Shown: positions 43,493 through 55,744, counted from the first letter of the stretch. The stretch is DNA of 64,000 nt from Flavobacteriales bacterium (GCA_016788295.1 JAEUSY010000061.1:62001-126000), one strand, 5' to 3'. Numbers and translations are program-made. The notes: a model not told the origin generated them from the letters alone.

Positions 43493-45970
43493 ATGGGAAG
43501 AAAGTGGCTTTTGGTGATCGGGTCGCTGATGGTCCTGCTTGCTGCAGGGGCCTGGTTCGGCGACAAACTGTTGAAGAAGCGGGAGCATCCGGGCCTGGTA
43601 ACCTTCATAAAGCAATGGGCGCGTAACTACCCGGCGTCATTCGCCGTGGAACCGATCGAACTGGCCATTACAGTGTCCGATAAGGATATGGCCGAGTTGG
43701 AGCGTATGGTGGAGGAGGCACGGGAAAGAGGCGTGATATTACCCGAAGGACGCGACTACGTTCCGGCAACATTGAGCAGCCCAGATGGCACCCTCAAGGC
43801 CAAGGTGCGCATCAAGGGCAAGATGACCGACCATGTGAAGGGCAGCAAATGGTCGTTCCGCGTGGTGGCCAAGAAGGACGGCGGATTCCTCGGAATGCAG
43901 CGCTTCTCCCTGCAACATCCTGGCACTCGCAACTACCTGTGCGACTGGTTCTATCACCGCCTCTCTGCCGGTGAAGGCATTGCGGCACTTCGTTACGGGT
44001 TCATCCGGGTCACCTTTAATGGCGAGGACCTTGGAGTGTACGCCTATGAGGAACATTTCGGACCGGAACTGCTCGCCCACAATGGCCGGGTGAAAGGGCC
44101 TTTGTTCCGTTTCGATCCGGCGCTGTTCTGGGTGCATCGTCTCAACGAGATGAACAAGGTGCGATACGATGAACCTTTTGAGGCCTACCAGGCGGCTGCG
44201 TTGGACGCCTTTGGTTCCAGCGATCTGGAGAAGGATGCGGAAGCAAGGGCACTTTTCGCAGAGGCATGCGGGCTTATGGATGGTTTCAGGCGTGGTGATC
44301 TGAAGGCCTCTGAAGTGTTCGACGTGGAGCTGATCGCCCGCAGGCACGCCTTGCTCGATCTTGTGGGCGGCCACCATAGCATGGATTGGAGCGATGTGAA
44401 GTTCTACTACGATCCTGTGCTCAAGCGCATCGAGCCGGTTTCCTACGAAAGCTTCAGCGCGCACCACATTGAAGCCCTTGCCGGATCGTGGCGCTTCGTG
44501 GGCCGTCAAGGCGCTGATCAGGACCTGCACGATGCTTACTTCAATGATCCCGATCTCTTCAGGGCCTATGTGCATGCTCTGGAGCGCATGGCCCGCCCAT
44601 CTTACCTGGATAGTGCGTTCGCAAAGCTGGCCCCTGCCTTGGACAGTGCTGCAGCGATCATCTACCGCGAATTCCCTTACAAGGAATTGGATCGTTCGAT
44701 CTACTACCACAATCAGGAGATCATACGCCGCTTGCTGGATGTGCCCAAGGGTTTCCACGCATACCAACAGCAACATGTAGGCGACACCCTGTTGGTGATG
44801 GCCGTTCCTGTGGAAGCCTTACCCATGGAAGTTCAGGGTGTGGTGCTCGCCGATGGCACGTTGGCACCTCCGGTGGGCCGTTCCATCGTGCCCAGCAGGA
44901 AGCCCAACAGCACGGGTGCGCCGATGGCACTACGCTTCGTGTTGCCGGCCGGGAAGCAATGGCCCGAAAAGGAACTGCTGTTGAAATACAGTGTACTAGG
45001 TGCTAGTGTCACCAAGGAACTGAGCATCTTCCCGCAGGCCTTGCCGTTGATCGCGAAACCGCTGCTCCCCGTGCCTATGACCGTGGCCCAACTACGCGCC
45101 GAACCGATGTTGGCAGTGGATGAAGCGCTGGCCACCATCACCATTCGCCCGGGCAACTGGGTCCTGGACCATGACCTCTCCTTACCACAAGGGTTCATCG
45201 TTTCAGCTACGGCCCCCCTTCGCATCGATCTGCGCAATGGTGCGCGGTTGATCAGCCGTTCGCCCACGAATATCAAGGGGTTGGAGGAGGCGAACGTGGT
45301 CATCTTCTCTTCGGACGGAACAGGTGGCGGTGTGCGTTTGCTCGATACAGGGCGACCATCTCAATGGAGCCACGTGCGTTTCGAAGGGTTCGGTGCTGTG
45401 GACACCCTGCCTGCCGTGGTGTTCAGCGCTGCTGATGTGACCATGGTGGACTGCCGGCTCGCAGAGAATGGTGCTCGCGACCTGCTCATGGTCGTTCGGG
45501 GCACCTTGCGCATGGAGCGGGTGACCATGGCCGGCGGCCGCGACCAATTGACACTTGCTTACGTGTATGCCACTTTAGGCAACGTGGTTCTGAACGCCGC
45601 CGCAGATGAGGCCATGGTGGTGCATGGCGGTCGCACCGAAATGAACAACGTGCGAACCCGAATGACGAAGGGAGTGGGGGTGAAGGCGGACAACGGTGCG
45701 GCATTGCAAATGGACCAATGCGAGGTCAATGCGGAAGGCGATGGGGTCGAACTGGAAAAGGGGAGCACGCTGAACGCAAAGGGCGGTTCGATCAGGTCGG
45801 GGTCCACCGGCATTCGTGCTGGTAAGGAGGAACAGCGGCATGGTCCGTGCAAAGTGGACATTAAGGGAACCGCGGTTGAAGGGGAGAAAGCACCCTTCTT
45901 TGTGGGCAAGGGCGCCGTGGTCAAGTTGAATGGTAACCCGGTACAGGCTGATATGGAACCATCGCTATGA
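43493..45970 (+). CDS. CotH kinase fused to a right-handed beta-helix domain
   Basis: 825 residues. N-terminal membrane anchor (WLLVIGSLMVLLAAGAWFG). CotH region from about 85 to 400: VRIKGKMTDHVKGSKWSFRV, RFSLQHPGTRNYLCDWFYH, VTFNGEDLGVYAYEEHFGPE and MDWSDVKFYYDPV. Beta-strand linker, then from about 600 a parallel beta-helix with short repeats (VVFSSDG-like strands, WSHVRFEGFG, TMVDCRLAENGARDL, QMDQCEVNAEGDGVELEKG), a fold typical of polysaccharide binding. A kinase joined to a likely carbohydrate-binding helix suggests a glycan or glycoprotein substrate. ATGA overlap with the phosphoesterase. Confidence 0.82.
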   Translation: MGRKWLLVIGSLMVLLAAGAWFGDKLLKKREHPGLVTFIKQWARNYPASFAVEPIELAITVSDKDMAELERMVEEARERGVILPEGRDYVPATLSSPDGTLKAKVRIKGKMTDHVKGSKWSFRVVAKKDGGFLGMQRFSLQHPGTRNYLCDWFYHRLSAGEGIAALRYGFIRVTFNGEDLGVYAYEEHFGPELLAHNGRVKGPLFRFDPALFWVHRLNEMNKVRYDEPFEAYQAAALDAFGSSDLEKDAEARALFAEACGLMDGFRRGDLKASEVFDVELIARRHALLDLVGGHHSMDWSDVKFYYDPVLKRIEPVSYESFSAHHIEALAGSWRFVGRQGADQDLHDAYFNDPDLFRAYVHALERMARPSYLDSAFAKLAPALDSAAAIIYREFPYKELDRSIYYHNQEIIRRLLDVPKGFHAYQQQHVGDTLLVMAVPVEALPMEVQGVVLADGTLAPPVGRSIVPSRKPNSTGAPMALRFVLPAGKQWPEKELLLKYSVLGASVTKELSIFPQALPLIAKPLLPVPMTVAQLRAEPMLAVDEALATITIRPGNWVLDHDLSLPQGFIVSATAPLRIDLRNGARLISRSPTNIKGLEEANVVIFSSDGTGGGVRLLDTGRPSQWSHVRFEGFGAVDTLPAVVFSAADVTMVDCRLAENGARDLLMVVRGTLRMERVTMAGGRDQLTLAYVYATLGNVVLNAAADEAMVVHGGRTEMNNVRTRMTKGVGVKADNGAALQMDQCEVNAEGDGVELEKGSTLNAKGGSIRSGSTGIRAGKEEQRHGPCKVDIKGTAVEGEKAPFFVGKGAVVKLNGNPVQADMEPSL

Positions 45971-47007
45971 GCCTTCTTTCCATATCGAGCATAGGCGCTG
46001 CATGGCTATGGGCGGCCACGGTGCTAGGCCAGACTTCACCCTTCACCTCCGTAGCGGTCCGTCCACCCGATAGTTCGGGGCACTACCGGTTGGTCATCAG
46101 TGGCCATTTCCACGGAAGCAGTTCCAATCGTTCGGGTTATCCGGCGGCCACACTGCTTGCTGGGTTGGATACCATCAATGCACTTCGCCCCAATGTATTG
46201 CTCAGCACCGGCGACCTGTTCCTCGATGCCGAGGCTGATATCCCGCGTTACAGGTCCGTATTGTTCAACAGGCTGAACGTGCCCCTGTTCAATGCGCCGG
46301 GCAATCACGATGCCGGCCCTGCATATTCCGAGGCGTTCGGCCCTGCATTACAGGTCGTTCGTATGGGTGCCGATCGCATCTTGATACTCGATACGGAGCG
46401 GGACAATGGCAGCATAAAGGGTGATCAGCTCGATACGTTGCGGGCACTGGTCCAGGGCCTGAATGGACGGTTGTTCATAGTCTCTCATCGCCCTGTATGG
46501 GCTGAGGATGACAGTAACTACAGCGAGCTTTTCGCAGGCAATACGCGCTCTCTGGTGCCGGGAAATTATCGTACGGAGGTCTGGCCATTGCTGAAGGACA
46601 TTGAAGCACCAGGGCAGCTGTTCTGGATCAGTGGAAGCATGGCCGGCCGGGCACCCACCAGCATCTTTTTCCAACAGCACACTCCACAGGTCACCTTCAT
46701 CCAGAGCGCCATACGCGATGAGTTGCGCGATGCTCTGCTTGTGGCCGACATAGGACCTGATGGGGTCGAATGGTCGGTCGTTTCATTGACCCACAGTGCT
46801 GTTGAGCGACCAGAGGTCTATAACGCTGCCTGGTGGAACGATCGGATCGCCCGCCCCGAACCCTTCAATTGGCGGCTGCTTCCATACATCGTTGGGGTGA
46901 CCATCACACGCATTGAGTTCTTCTATGGCCTGCTGGTCGGCGCATTGCTGGTCGGTCTGGTCGGTGGCCTTATCCGTCGTGCACGCCGCTCCGGATCGGG
47001 CGCTTAG
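45967..47007 (+). CDS. Calcineurin-like metallophosphoesterase-type protein, membrane-anchored, with degenerate motifs
   Basis: 346 residues: signal-like N-terminus (WLWAATVLGQT), phosphoesterase fold, and a C-terminal membrane segment (FYGLLVGALLVGLVGGLI) with a basic cytoplasmic end. Motifs STGDLF, PGNHDAG and VSHRPVW are present. The first motif, normally DxH, reads SGHFHG, and the last GHxH is replaced by SGSMAG, so metal binding may be altered. The body would face the periplasm, like the two CotH kinases. Coupled by ATGA to the CotH/beta-helix gene: a likely kinase-phosphatase pair. Confidence 0.78.
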   Translation: MSLLSISSIGAAWLWAATVLGQTSPFTSVAVRPPDSSGHYRLVISGHFHGSSSNRSGYPAATLLAGLDTINALRPNVLLSTGDLFLDAEADIPRYRSVLFNRLNVPLFNAPGNHDAGPAYSEAFGPALQVVRMGADRILILDTERDNGSIKGDQLDTLRALVQGLNGRLFIVSHRPVWAEDDSNYSELFAGNTRSLVPGNYRTEVWPLLKDIEAPGQLFWISGSMAGRAPTSIFFQQHTPQVTFIQSAIRDELRDALLVADIGPDGVEWSVVSLTHSAVERPEVYNAAWWNDRIARPEPFNWRLLPYIVGVTITRIEFFYGLLVGALLVGLVGGLIRRARRSGSGA

Positions 47008-47012
47008 CTTTG
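47005..47012 (+). promoter_or_regulatory. Promoter -7 box TAGCTTTG for the epimerase-asnB pair
   Basis: Exact TAnnTTTG overlapping the end of the phosphoesterase gene, 24 bases before the ATG at 47037. Confidence 0.45.
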
Positions 47013-47036
47013 GTCACTCTACGAAACGAGTAACGC

Positions 47037-47972
47037 ATGGCACGTATCCTTGTAACCGGTGGCGCTGGGTTCATTGCGAGCGAGCTCGCCATAAGGTTGG
47101 CGTCCGACCCGGGCAACGAGGTGGTAGTGGTGGATAACCTGCTCACCGGCGATGTGCGCAAGCTTCCACATGCGGCCTTCCCCAACCTCCATTTCATCAA
47201 GTGTGATGTGAATCGGTTCGAGGATATAAGCAGTGTGTTCTATGCCTATCGGTTCGAGCATGTGTTCCACTACGCCGCAGTGGTGGGAGTGAAGCGCACC
47301 ACGGATAATCCGGTGATGGTGTTGCGTGATATCGATGGCATCCGCAACGTGCTCGACCTGTCCAAGAACATGGGCGTGAAAAGGGTCCTGTTCAGCAGCA
47401 GCAGCGAGGTGTATGGAGAGCCGGTGGAGATACCTCAGAATGAACGGACCACTCCGCTCAACTCAAAGCTGCCCTATGCCATCGTGAAGAACATCGGAGA
47501 GGCCTTCCTGCGTTCCTACCAGAAGGAATATGGATTGAACTACACCGTGTTCCGCTTCTTCAACACATACGGCCCCAAACAGAGCCGCGATTTCGTGGTG
47601 TCGAAGTTCATCAATGCGGCCCTGGCCGGTGAGGATATTACGCTCTTTGGTGATGGTCTTCAGACGCGCACGTTCTGCTATATCGATGATAATATCGACG
47701 CCTGCCTTAGCGCCTTCCATGGGACGGATGTGATCAATGATGTGGTGAACATCGGGTCCGAAGTGGAGATCACGATCAAGGGCCTTGCGGAACTCATTGT
47801 CGAGCTCACCGGCAGTCGTTCACGCATCGTTCATCTGCCACCATTGGAAGAAGGGGACATGACCCGCCGCATGCCCGACGTAACGCGCATGCGCGCTTTG
47901 CTGGGTAGAGAGCCGCTGCCCCTGCGTCAAGGCCTTCAGCGCGTGATCGAAGCGTTCAAGCAGGGGAACTGA
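47037..47972 (+). CDS. NAD-dependent epimerase/dehydratase (extended SDR)
   Basis: 311 residues. GGAGFIASELAIRLAS is the cofactor loop (the last Gly of GxxGxxG is replaced by Ala in FIAS). FHYAAVVGVKR, SSSSEVYGEP and YAIVK (YxxxK) are catalytic blocks, followed by FRFFNTYGPKQSRDFVV and RTFCYIDD. Most like UDP-glucuronate decarboxylase/epimerase types. Probably makes a nucleotide-sugar precursor. One-base TGATG overlap with asnB. Confidence 0.88.
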   Translation: MARILVTGGAGFIASELAIRLASDPGNEVVVVDNLLTGDVRKLPHAAFPNLHFIKCDVNRFEDISSVFYAYRFEHVFHYAAVVGVKRTTDNPVMVLRDIDGIRNVLDLSKNMGVKRVLFSSSSEVYGEPVEIPQNERTTPLNSKLPYAIVKNIGEAFLRSYQKEYGLNYTVFRFFNTYGPKQSRDFVVSKFINAALAGEDITLFGDGLQTRTFCYIDDNIDACLSAFHGTDVINDVVNIGSEVEITIKGLAELIVELTGSRSRIVHLPPLEEGDMTRRMPDVTRMRALLGREPLPLRQGLQRVIEAFKQGN

Positions 47973-49864
47973 TGTGCGGAATAGCCGGTATTTACGGGCT
48001 TGAGGGGCTGAATGATCCCGGATCACTGGTTCGTCGAATGACCGATGCCATGGCGCACCGTGGCCCCGATGCCGATGGTGTTTACGTTGGGGGTAATGTC
48101 GCCCTTGGTCATCGTCGATTGAGCATCATCGATCTTTCACATTCGGCAGACCAACCGTTCCGCAGCCCCGACGGGCGACACACGATCATCTTCAACGGGG
48201 AGATCTACAATTACCGCGCGCTCCGTAGTGAACTGGAGGGCATGGGCCATTGGACCTTCCGCACATCTTCGGATACCGAGGTGCTCCTGGCCGCTTACCT
48301 TATCTGGGGGGCTGCCTGCCTTGACCGGTTGGAGGGAATGTTCGCTTTCGCCGTGCTTAATGAGGCTGAACAGGAACTCTTCATTGCACGCGATAGATTA
48401 GGTATCAAACCACTGTACTATCACCAGAGCGGTGGTCACGTGGTATTCGCGTCGGAGGTAAGGTCCCTGTTGGCCACAGGCTTGGTACCTCGGCTGGTGG
48501 ACCCCGATGGACTGGTGGACCATTTGCGCTATCAGACCGTGCACGCACCGGCCACTTTGGTAAAGGATGTATACATGCTCCGCCCGGGGCACTGGATGCG
48601 CATATCGGACCAGGAGGTGGCCATTCAGCAATGGTGGGGGCTCTCGTCCAACGTGCAAATGGAGACCGGTGATCTGCCGTTGGAGGAGGTACATAAGGGC
48701 ATTCGTGAGCGCCTGCGCCGTGCAGTGGAGAAGCGATTGATCAGCGACGTGCCATTTGGTGCCTTTCTATCGGGCGGTATTGATTCCAGTGCCATCGTAG
48801 GCCTGATGGCCGAGGTGAGCAATGCCCCGGTACATACGTTCTCTGTGGTCTTCGATGAGGAGGAGTTCAGTGAAGAGCGGTTCGCGGCCATCGTGGCCAA
48901 GCGGTTCAGAACCGAGCACACCACGCTTCGTCTGCGCGGAAAGGACCTGCTCGATTCGCTAGGGGATGTGTTGTCCTCCATGGACCATCCCAGCGGCGAT
49001 GGGGTGAATACCTGGATGGTGAGCAGGGCCACCAAACAGGCAGGCATTACAGTGGCCCTTAGCGGCCTTGGAAGCGACGAGATATTCGCAGGTTATCCCG
49101 TGTTCACGCGTTCCAAGGACCTTTTCGATCGGCGTTGGCTGGCACAGTTCCCCCGGTGGATGCGGCGTTATGCCTTGGCCGCATTGGTGCGGATAAAGCC
49201 TTCATTCGCACGGTCCAATTGGCCCCAAGTGCTCCTTATGGAGAGCATGTCCGCGGATGATACCTATCCGTTGTCCCGCCTGCTGGCCAATGATCAAGTG
49301 TTGCAAGGCCTTCTTTCCAGACCACGGTTCCCGAAGAATTCCGTGCGCGAGGCCATGCACCGGATGATCCGCTCTGAGCAAGGTCACCGCCTGCCGTTCT
49401 TCAGCCAGGTAAGTCTCGGAGAACTGGATACCTATCTGGCCAATGTGTTGTTGCGCGATACCGATCAGATGAGCATGGCGCACGCGCTGGAGGTGCGGGT
49501 GCCTTTCCTTGATCATGATCTGGTGGAATTCGTCCTAGGTGTCAATGACCGGTTCAAATATCCTCATACGCCCAAGCAATTGCTCACCGCTGCGCTCGGC
49601 GACCTTTTGCCACGCGAGATCATCGACCGGCCGAAGATGGGCTTCGTGCTGCCGTGGCCCCAATGGATGAGGAGTGAGTTGCGGACGTTCTGTGGCGAAC
49701 GTATGCACCGGTTGGGCCAGCGTCAAGCCTTTAAGCCTGGGGCCGTGGATGCCTTCTGGAATGCCTTTATACAAAAGGACCCTCGCGCGAATTGGTTCCG
49801 TATTTGGAGCATGGTCGTGCTTGAGGACTGGATGGAGCGCCACGGAATGGACATCGCTGAATGA
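47972..49864 (+). CDS. asnB: Asparagine synthetase B-type amidotransferase (glutamine-hydrolysing)
   Basis: 630 residues. The N-terminal Ntn glutaminase begins MCGIAGIYG with the nucleophile Cys2; the ATP-pyrophosphatase loop LSGGIDSSAIVG lies near residue 266. The start is exact because Cys2 must be exposed by removal of the methionine. As the last gene of a polysaccharide locus and coupled to an epimerase, it may amidate a uronic acid or another sugar carboxylate, as AsnB-like enzymes do in several O-antigen clusters. A plain asparagine synthetase cannot be excluded. Confidence 0.92.
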   Translation: MCGIAGIYGLEGLNDPGSLVRRMTDAMAHRGPDADGVYVGGNVALGHRRLSIIDLSHSADQPFRSPDGRHTIIFNGEIYNYRALRSELEGMGHWTFRTSSDTEVLLAAYLIWGAACLDRLEGMFAFAVLNEAEQELFIARDRLGIKPLYYHQSGGHVVFASEVRSLLATGLVPRLVDPDGLVDHLRYQTVHAPATLVKDVYMLRPGHWMRISDQEVAIQQWWGLSSNVQMETGDLPLEEVHKGIRERLRRAVEKRLISDVPFGAFLSGGIDSSAIVGLMAEVSNAPVHTFSVVFDEEEFSEERFAAIVAKRFRTEHTTLRLRGKDLLDSLGDVLSSMDHPSGDGVNTWMVSRATKQAGITVALSGLGSDEIFAGYPVFTRSKDLFDRRWLAQFPRWMRRYALAALVRIKPSFARSNWPQVLLMESMSADDTYPLSRLLANDQVLQGLLSRPRFPKNSVREAMHRMIRSEQGHRLPFFSQVSLGELDTYLANVLLRDTDQMSMAHALEVRVPFLDHDLVEFVLGVNDRFKYPHTPKQLLTAALGDLLPREIIDRPKMGFVLPWPQWMRSELRTFCGERMHRLGQRQAFKPGAVDAFWNAFIQKDPRANWFRIWSMVVLEDWMERHGMDIAE

Positions 49865-49870
49865 TGTGTG

Positions 49871-49908
49871 GAATGAAAGAAGGGGGCCGAGGCCCCCTTC
49901 TTTCATTC
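49871..49908. terminator. Bidirectional intrinsic terminator
   Basis: Two 18-base arms (49871-49888 and 49891-49908) are exact reverse complements separated by two bases. The GC-rich core (GGGGGCC/GGCCCCC) is flanked by A/T-rich ends that supply a T-rich run on either strand. It lies between the convergent stops at 49864 and 49923. Confidence 0.92.
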
Positions 49909-49922
49909 TTATATCCTCGCCA

Positions 49923-50849
49923 TTAGAACTTGGCGCGCGACTTCCGCCCCACCCGCTTGTTCCCGCGGATCCAGTTGTATCGCTGGCGGTAGAAGTTGGA
50001 CTGCCCACGCAGCACGTAGCTGTACGTGAAGGTCATTGTCAGGTAGCTGTCGTTGTGCGTGGCATCACCACGGATCGCTCCGGCATCATAGTTCCGTGGA
50101 TCCGGTAGGGTCGGGTCCAGCGCATAGGCATAGGCGGATTGATTGGCAAGGTCCACAGCCAGTTGGCTTGGAAGCAATGCAGGGTCCGCGTAGACCGTGC
50201 TGGCATCATCAAGATAATCGGTGAACGTTGTACGCCAGCCAAGGTCCCAACCGAATCGATGGCGACGACGCTGTGTAAAGTGGAAGCCGATACCGATCGG
50301 AACGCTGACACCGATCCTGGAATAATCGGCCAACTCGGTGTTCAAGGGCTGAAGGGCGTAAAAATCACCTTCACCATAGAGCTGGCCTTTGGGGTTGTGG
50401 TAGTACAGGCCCACACCGGCATAGCCGAACAAGCGGAAAGCCAACCGATAACGGCCGCGGCCCCCCATGTCATTGTCCTGATAGATGGTGAACTCAGGAC
50501 GTAGGTAAAGCTCGAACATGTCGTTCCTGAAATTCAGGTTACGGCCACGGCGAGGGCGGTAAGTGGAGAGCTCATCAGCGCCTTGGATGCGCATGTAGAG
50601 CAGTCCAGCGTTGATCGAGATCGAACGGTTGATCTTACGGCGTGCAAAACCACCAACGGCCCAGCGGGTCTGGCCCAGCTTCATGTCCCAAACGAAATCG
50701 CGGCGGGGTTGGTCCTTGCCGCCCATTTCGCCCAAGTAGTTGGCGCCACCTAGGTGGAATCCGAAGTCCCACGCATACTGAGCATTGGCCCAATGCCCAC
50801 TACCGATCAGTGCGAGGAGGAGAAGGAGCCGTTTTGCGGAAAGCATCAT
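49923..50849 (-). CDS. Outer-membrane beta-barrel, DUF6089/PorG-like
   Basis: 308 residues, signal peptide ending HWANAQ. The mature start YAWDFGFHLGGANYLGEMGG and the following KLGQTRWAVGGFARRKIN fit the DUF6089 family of Bacteroidota barrels, which includes proteins compared with T9SS PorG. Strands alternate through LRPEFTIYQDND, FGYAGVGLYYHN and VSVPIGIGFHFTQRRRHRFG; a basic tail (NKRVGRKSRAKF) ends it. The ATG at 50849 fits the signal peptide and the promoter box; a role in type IX secretion is possible but unproven. Confidence 0.75.
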   Translation of the reverse strand: MMLSAKRLLLLLALIGSGHWANAQYAWDFGFHLGGANYLGEMGGKDQPRRDFVWDMKLGQTRWAVGGFARRKINRSISINAGLLYMRIQGADELSTYRPRRGRNLNFRNDMFELYLRPEFTIYQDNDMGGRGRYRLAFRLFGYAGVGLYYHNPKGQLYGEGDFYALQPLNTELADYSRIGVSVPIGIGFHFTQRRRHRFGWDLGWRTTFTDYLDDASTVYADPALLPSQLAVDLANQSAYAYALDPTLPDPRNYDAGAIRGDATHNDSYLTMTFTYSYVLRGQSNFYRQRYNWIRGNKRVGRKSRAKF

Positions 50850-50887
50850 GAGGCCAGGTCGTCTACGAGGGTTGAACGGGTACCGGG

Positions 50888-50895
50888 CAAACATA
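50888..50895 (-). promoter_or_regulatory. Promoter -7 box TATGTTTG for the barrel gene
   Basis: Exact TAnnTTTG on the minus strand, 38 bases before the ATG at 50849. It supports that start over an in-frame ATG at 50894, which would lie inside the box. Confidence 0.5.
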
Positions 50896-50980
50896 AGAAA
50901 GATATCCGGGGTCTGGTCCGGCTGCAAGGCACTGATCATCAACAACCTGTGTGGGATCCCACGGACGTGGCGGTTACCGG

Positions 50981-50988
50981 TAGCTTTG
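50981..50988 (+). promoter_or_regulatory. Promoter -7 box TAGCTTTG for the nitronate monooxygenase gene
   Basis: Exact TAnnTTTG ending 6 bases before the ATG at 50995; a leaderless message is expected. Confidence 0.5.
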
Positions 50989-50994
50989 CACCGC

Positions 50995-51963
50995 ATGATC
51001 TTTACGGAGAATAGGCTGGTAAAGTTGTTCGGGGTGCGCTACCCCTTGGTTCAGGCCGGCATGATCTGGTGTTCTGGCTGGGAGCTTGCCGCGGCAGTAA
51101 GTAATGCCGGTGGGCTGGGCATCATAGGGGCGGGTTCCATGTACCCGGATGTGCTCCGGATGCACATCCGTAAGTGCAAAGCGGCCACTGTGCACCCGTT
51201 CGCGGTCAATGTCCCGATGCTCTACCCGAACATTGAGGAGCACATGTCCATCATCATGGAAGAGAAGGTGCCCGTGGTCTTCACTTCCGCTGGCAATCCT
51301 GCGGCATGGACAGCGCGCCTGAAAGCGAGCGGTATCATCGTGGTGCACGTGGTGAGCAGCGTGAAGTTCGCGCTGAAGGCGGAACAGGCCGGTGTGGACG
51401 CCATTGTGGCCGAGGGTTTTGAGGCCGGTGGGCACAACGGCCGCGAAGAGACCACCACCATGGTACTGGTGCCCATGGTCCGCGATGCCGTGAAAGTGCC
51501 AGTGATCGCGGCCGGTGGCATTGCCGATGGCAGGGCCATGTTGGCGGCCACGTGCCTCGGTGCAGACGGCGTGCAGGTGGGCAGCAGGTTCGTTTGCTCT
51601 TTGGAGTCTTCGGCCCACCAGGCGTTCAAGGAGCGTGTCGCAGCTGCAGGGGAAGGGGAGACCACGCTCACCCTCAAGGAATTGGCGCCTGTCCGGTTAT
51701 TGCATAATCCCTTCTTTGATCAAGTGAAGAGGGCCTACGCCCAGGGTGCTACACCAGAGGACTTGAAAGTGCTGTTGGGTCGAGCGAGGGCCAAGCGGGG
51801 CATGTTCGAGGGCGATCTGGTTGAGGGTGAACTGGAGATCGGCCAGGTGAGCGCCGCTTTCAACGAAATACTGCCGGCCAGGACGATCATTGAGCGCATT
51901 ATGAACGAGTTCGCCTCGGCACGAGAACGGCTGTGCAACCTTGGCGTGGCTACTGCGTCATGA
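50995..51963 (+). CDS. Nitronate monooxygenase family protein (2-nitropropane dioxygenase/FabK-like)
   Basis: 322 residues, FMN-dependent TIM barrel. RYPLVQAGMIWCSGWELAAAV, VDAIVAEGFEAGGHNG and VIAAGGIADGRAMLAA, then ADGVQVGSRFVCSLESSAH, are the standard FMN and phosphate-binding blocks of the family. It could oxidise nitronates or act as an enoyl-ACP reductase of the FabK type; the sequence alone does not separate these. Cytoplasmic, apparently monocistronic. Confidence 0.9.
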   Translation: MIFTENRLVKLFGVRYPLVQAGMIWCSGWELAAAVSNAGGLGIIGAGSMYPDVLRMHIRKCKAATVHPFAVNVPMLYPNIEEHMSIIMEEKVPVVFTSAGNPAAWTARLKASGIIVVHVVSSVKFALKAEQAGVDAIVAEGFEAGGHNGREETTTMVLVPMVRDAVKVPVIAAGGIADGRAMLAATCLGADGVQVGSRFVCSLESSAHQAFKERVAAAGEGETTLTLKELAPVRLLHNPFFDQVKRAYAQGATPEDLKVLLGRARAKRGMFEGDLVEGELEIGQVSAAFNEILPARTIIERIMNEFASARERLCNLGVATAS

Positions 51964-51994
51964 AAGTGGTAGGCAATACGCAACGTACATCCCT

Positions 51995-52013
51995 CGTCTT
52001 TACAGCAAAGACG
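51995..52013 (+). terminator. Possible weak terminator hairpin
   Basis: Arms CGTCTTT (51995-52001) and AAAGACG (52007-52013) with a five-base loop, followed by TTTCGTTT. It lies 31 bases after the nitronate monooxygenase stop and just ahead of the next ATG at 52023. The stem is short, so confidence is modest. Confidence 0.45.
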
Positions 52014-52022
52014 TTTCGTTTC

Positions 52023-55647
<3,625 letters not shown>

Positions 55648-55662
55648 TCCTTGGGAATGACA

Positions 55663-55707
55663 GACCGGCGGCAGGGGAGGGCTCCCTAGCCGCCGGTCGC
55701 TTTTTTT
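55663..55707 (+). terminator. Intrinsic terminator after guaB
   Basis: Ten-base arms GACCGGCGGC (55663-55672) and GCCGCCGGTC (55689-55698); the loop can fold further (GGGAG/CTCCC). Seven Ts follow at 55701-55707. A textbook Rho-independent terminator 15 bases behind the guaB stop. Confidence 0.93.
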
Positions 55708-55744
55708 AACGGCGGTCCTGCCGGGGCGCTGCCGCCCGATCGGT

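Noticed and set aside
51960-52022. Earlier ATG for the Fn3/T9SS protein, overlapping the previous stop
   Set aside because: Would place 21 residues before the signal peptide and put the likely terminator hairpin inside the coding sequence.
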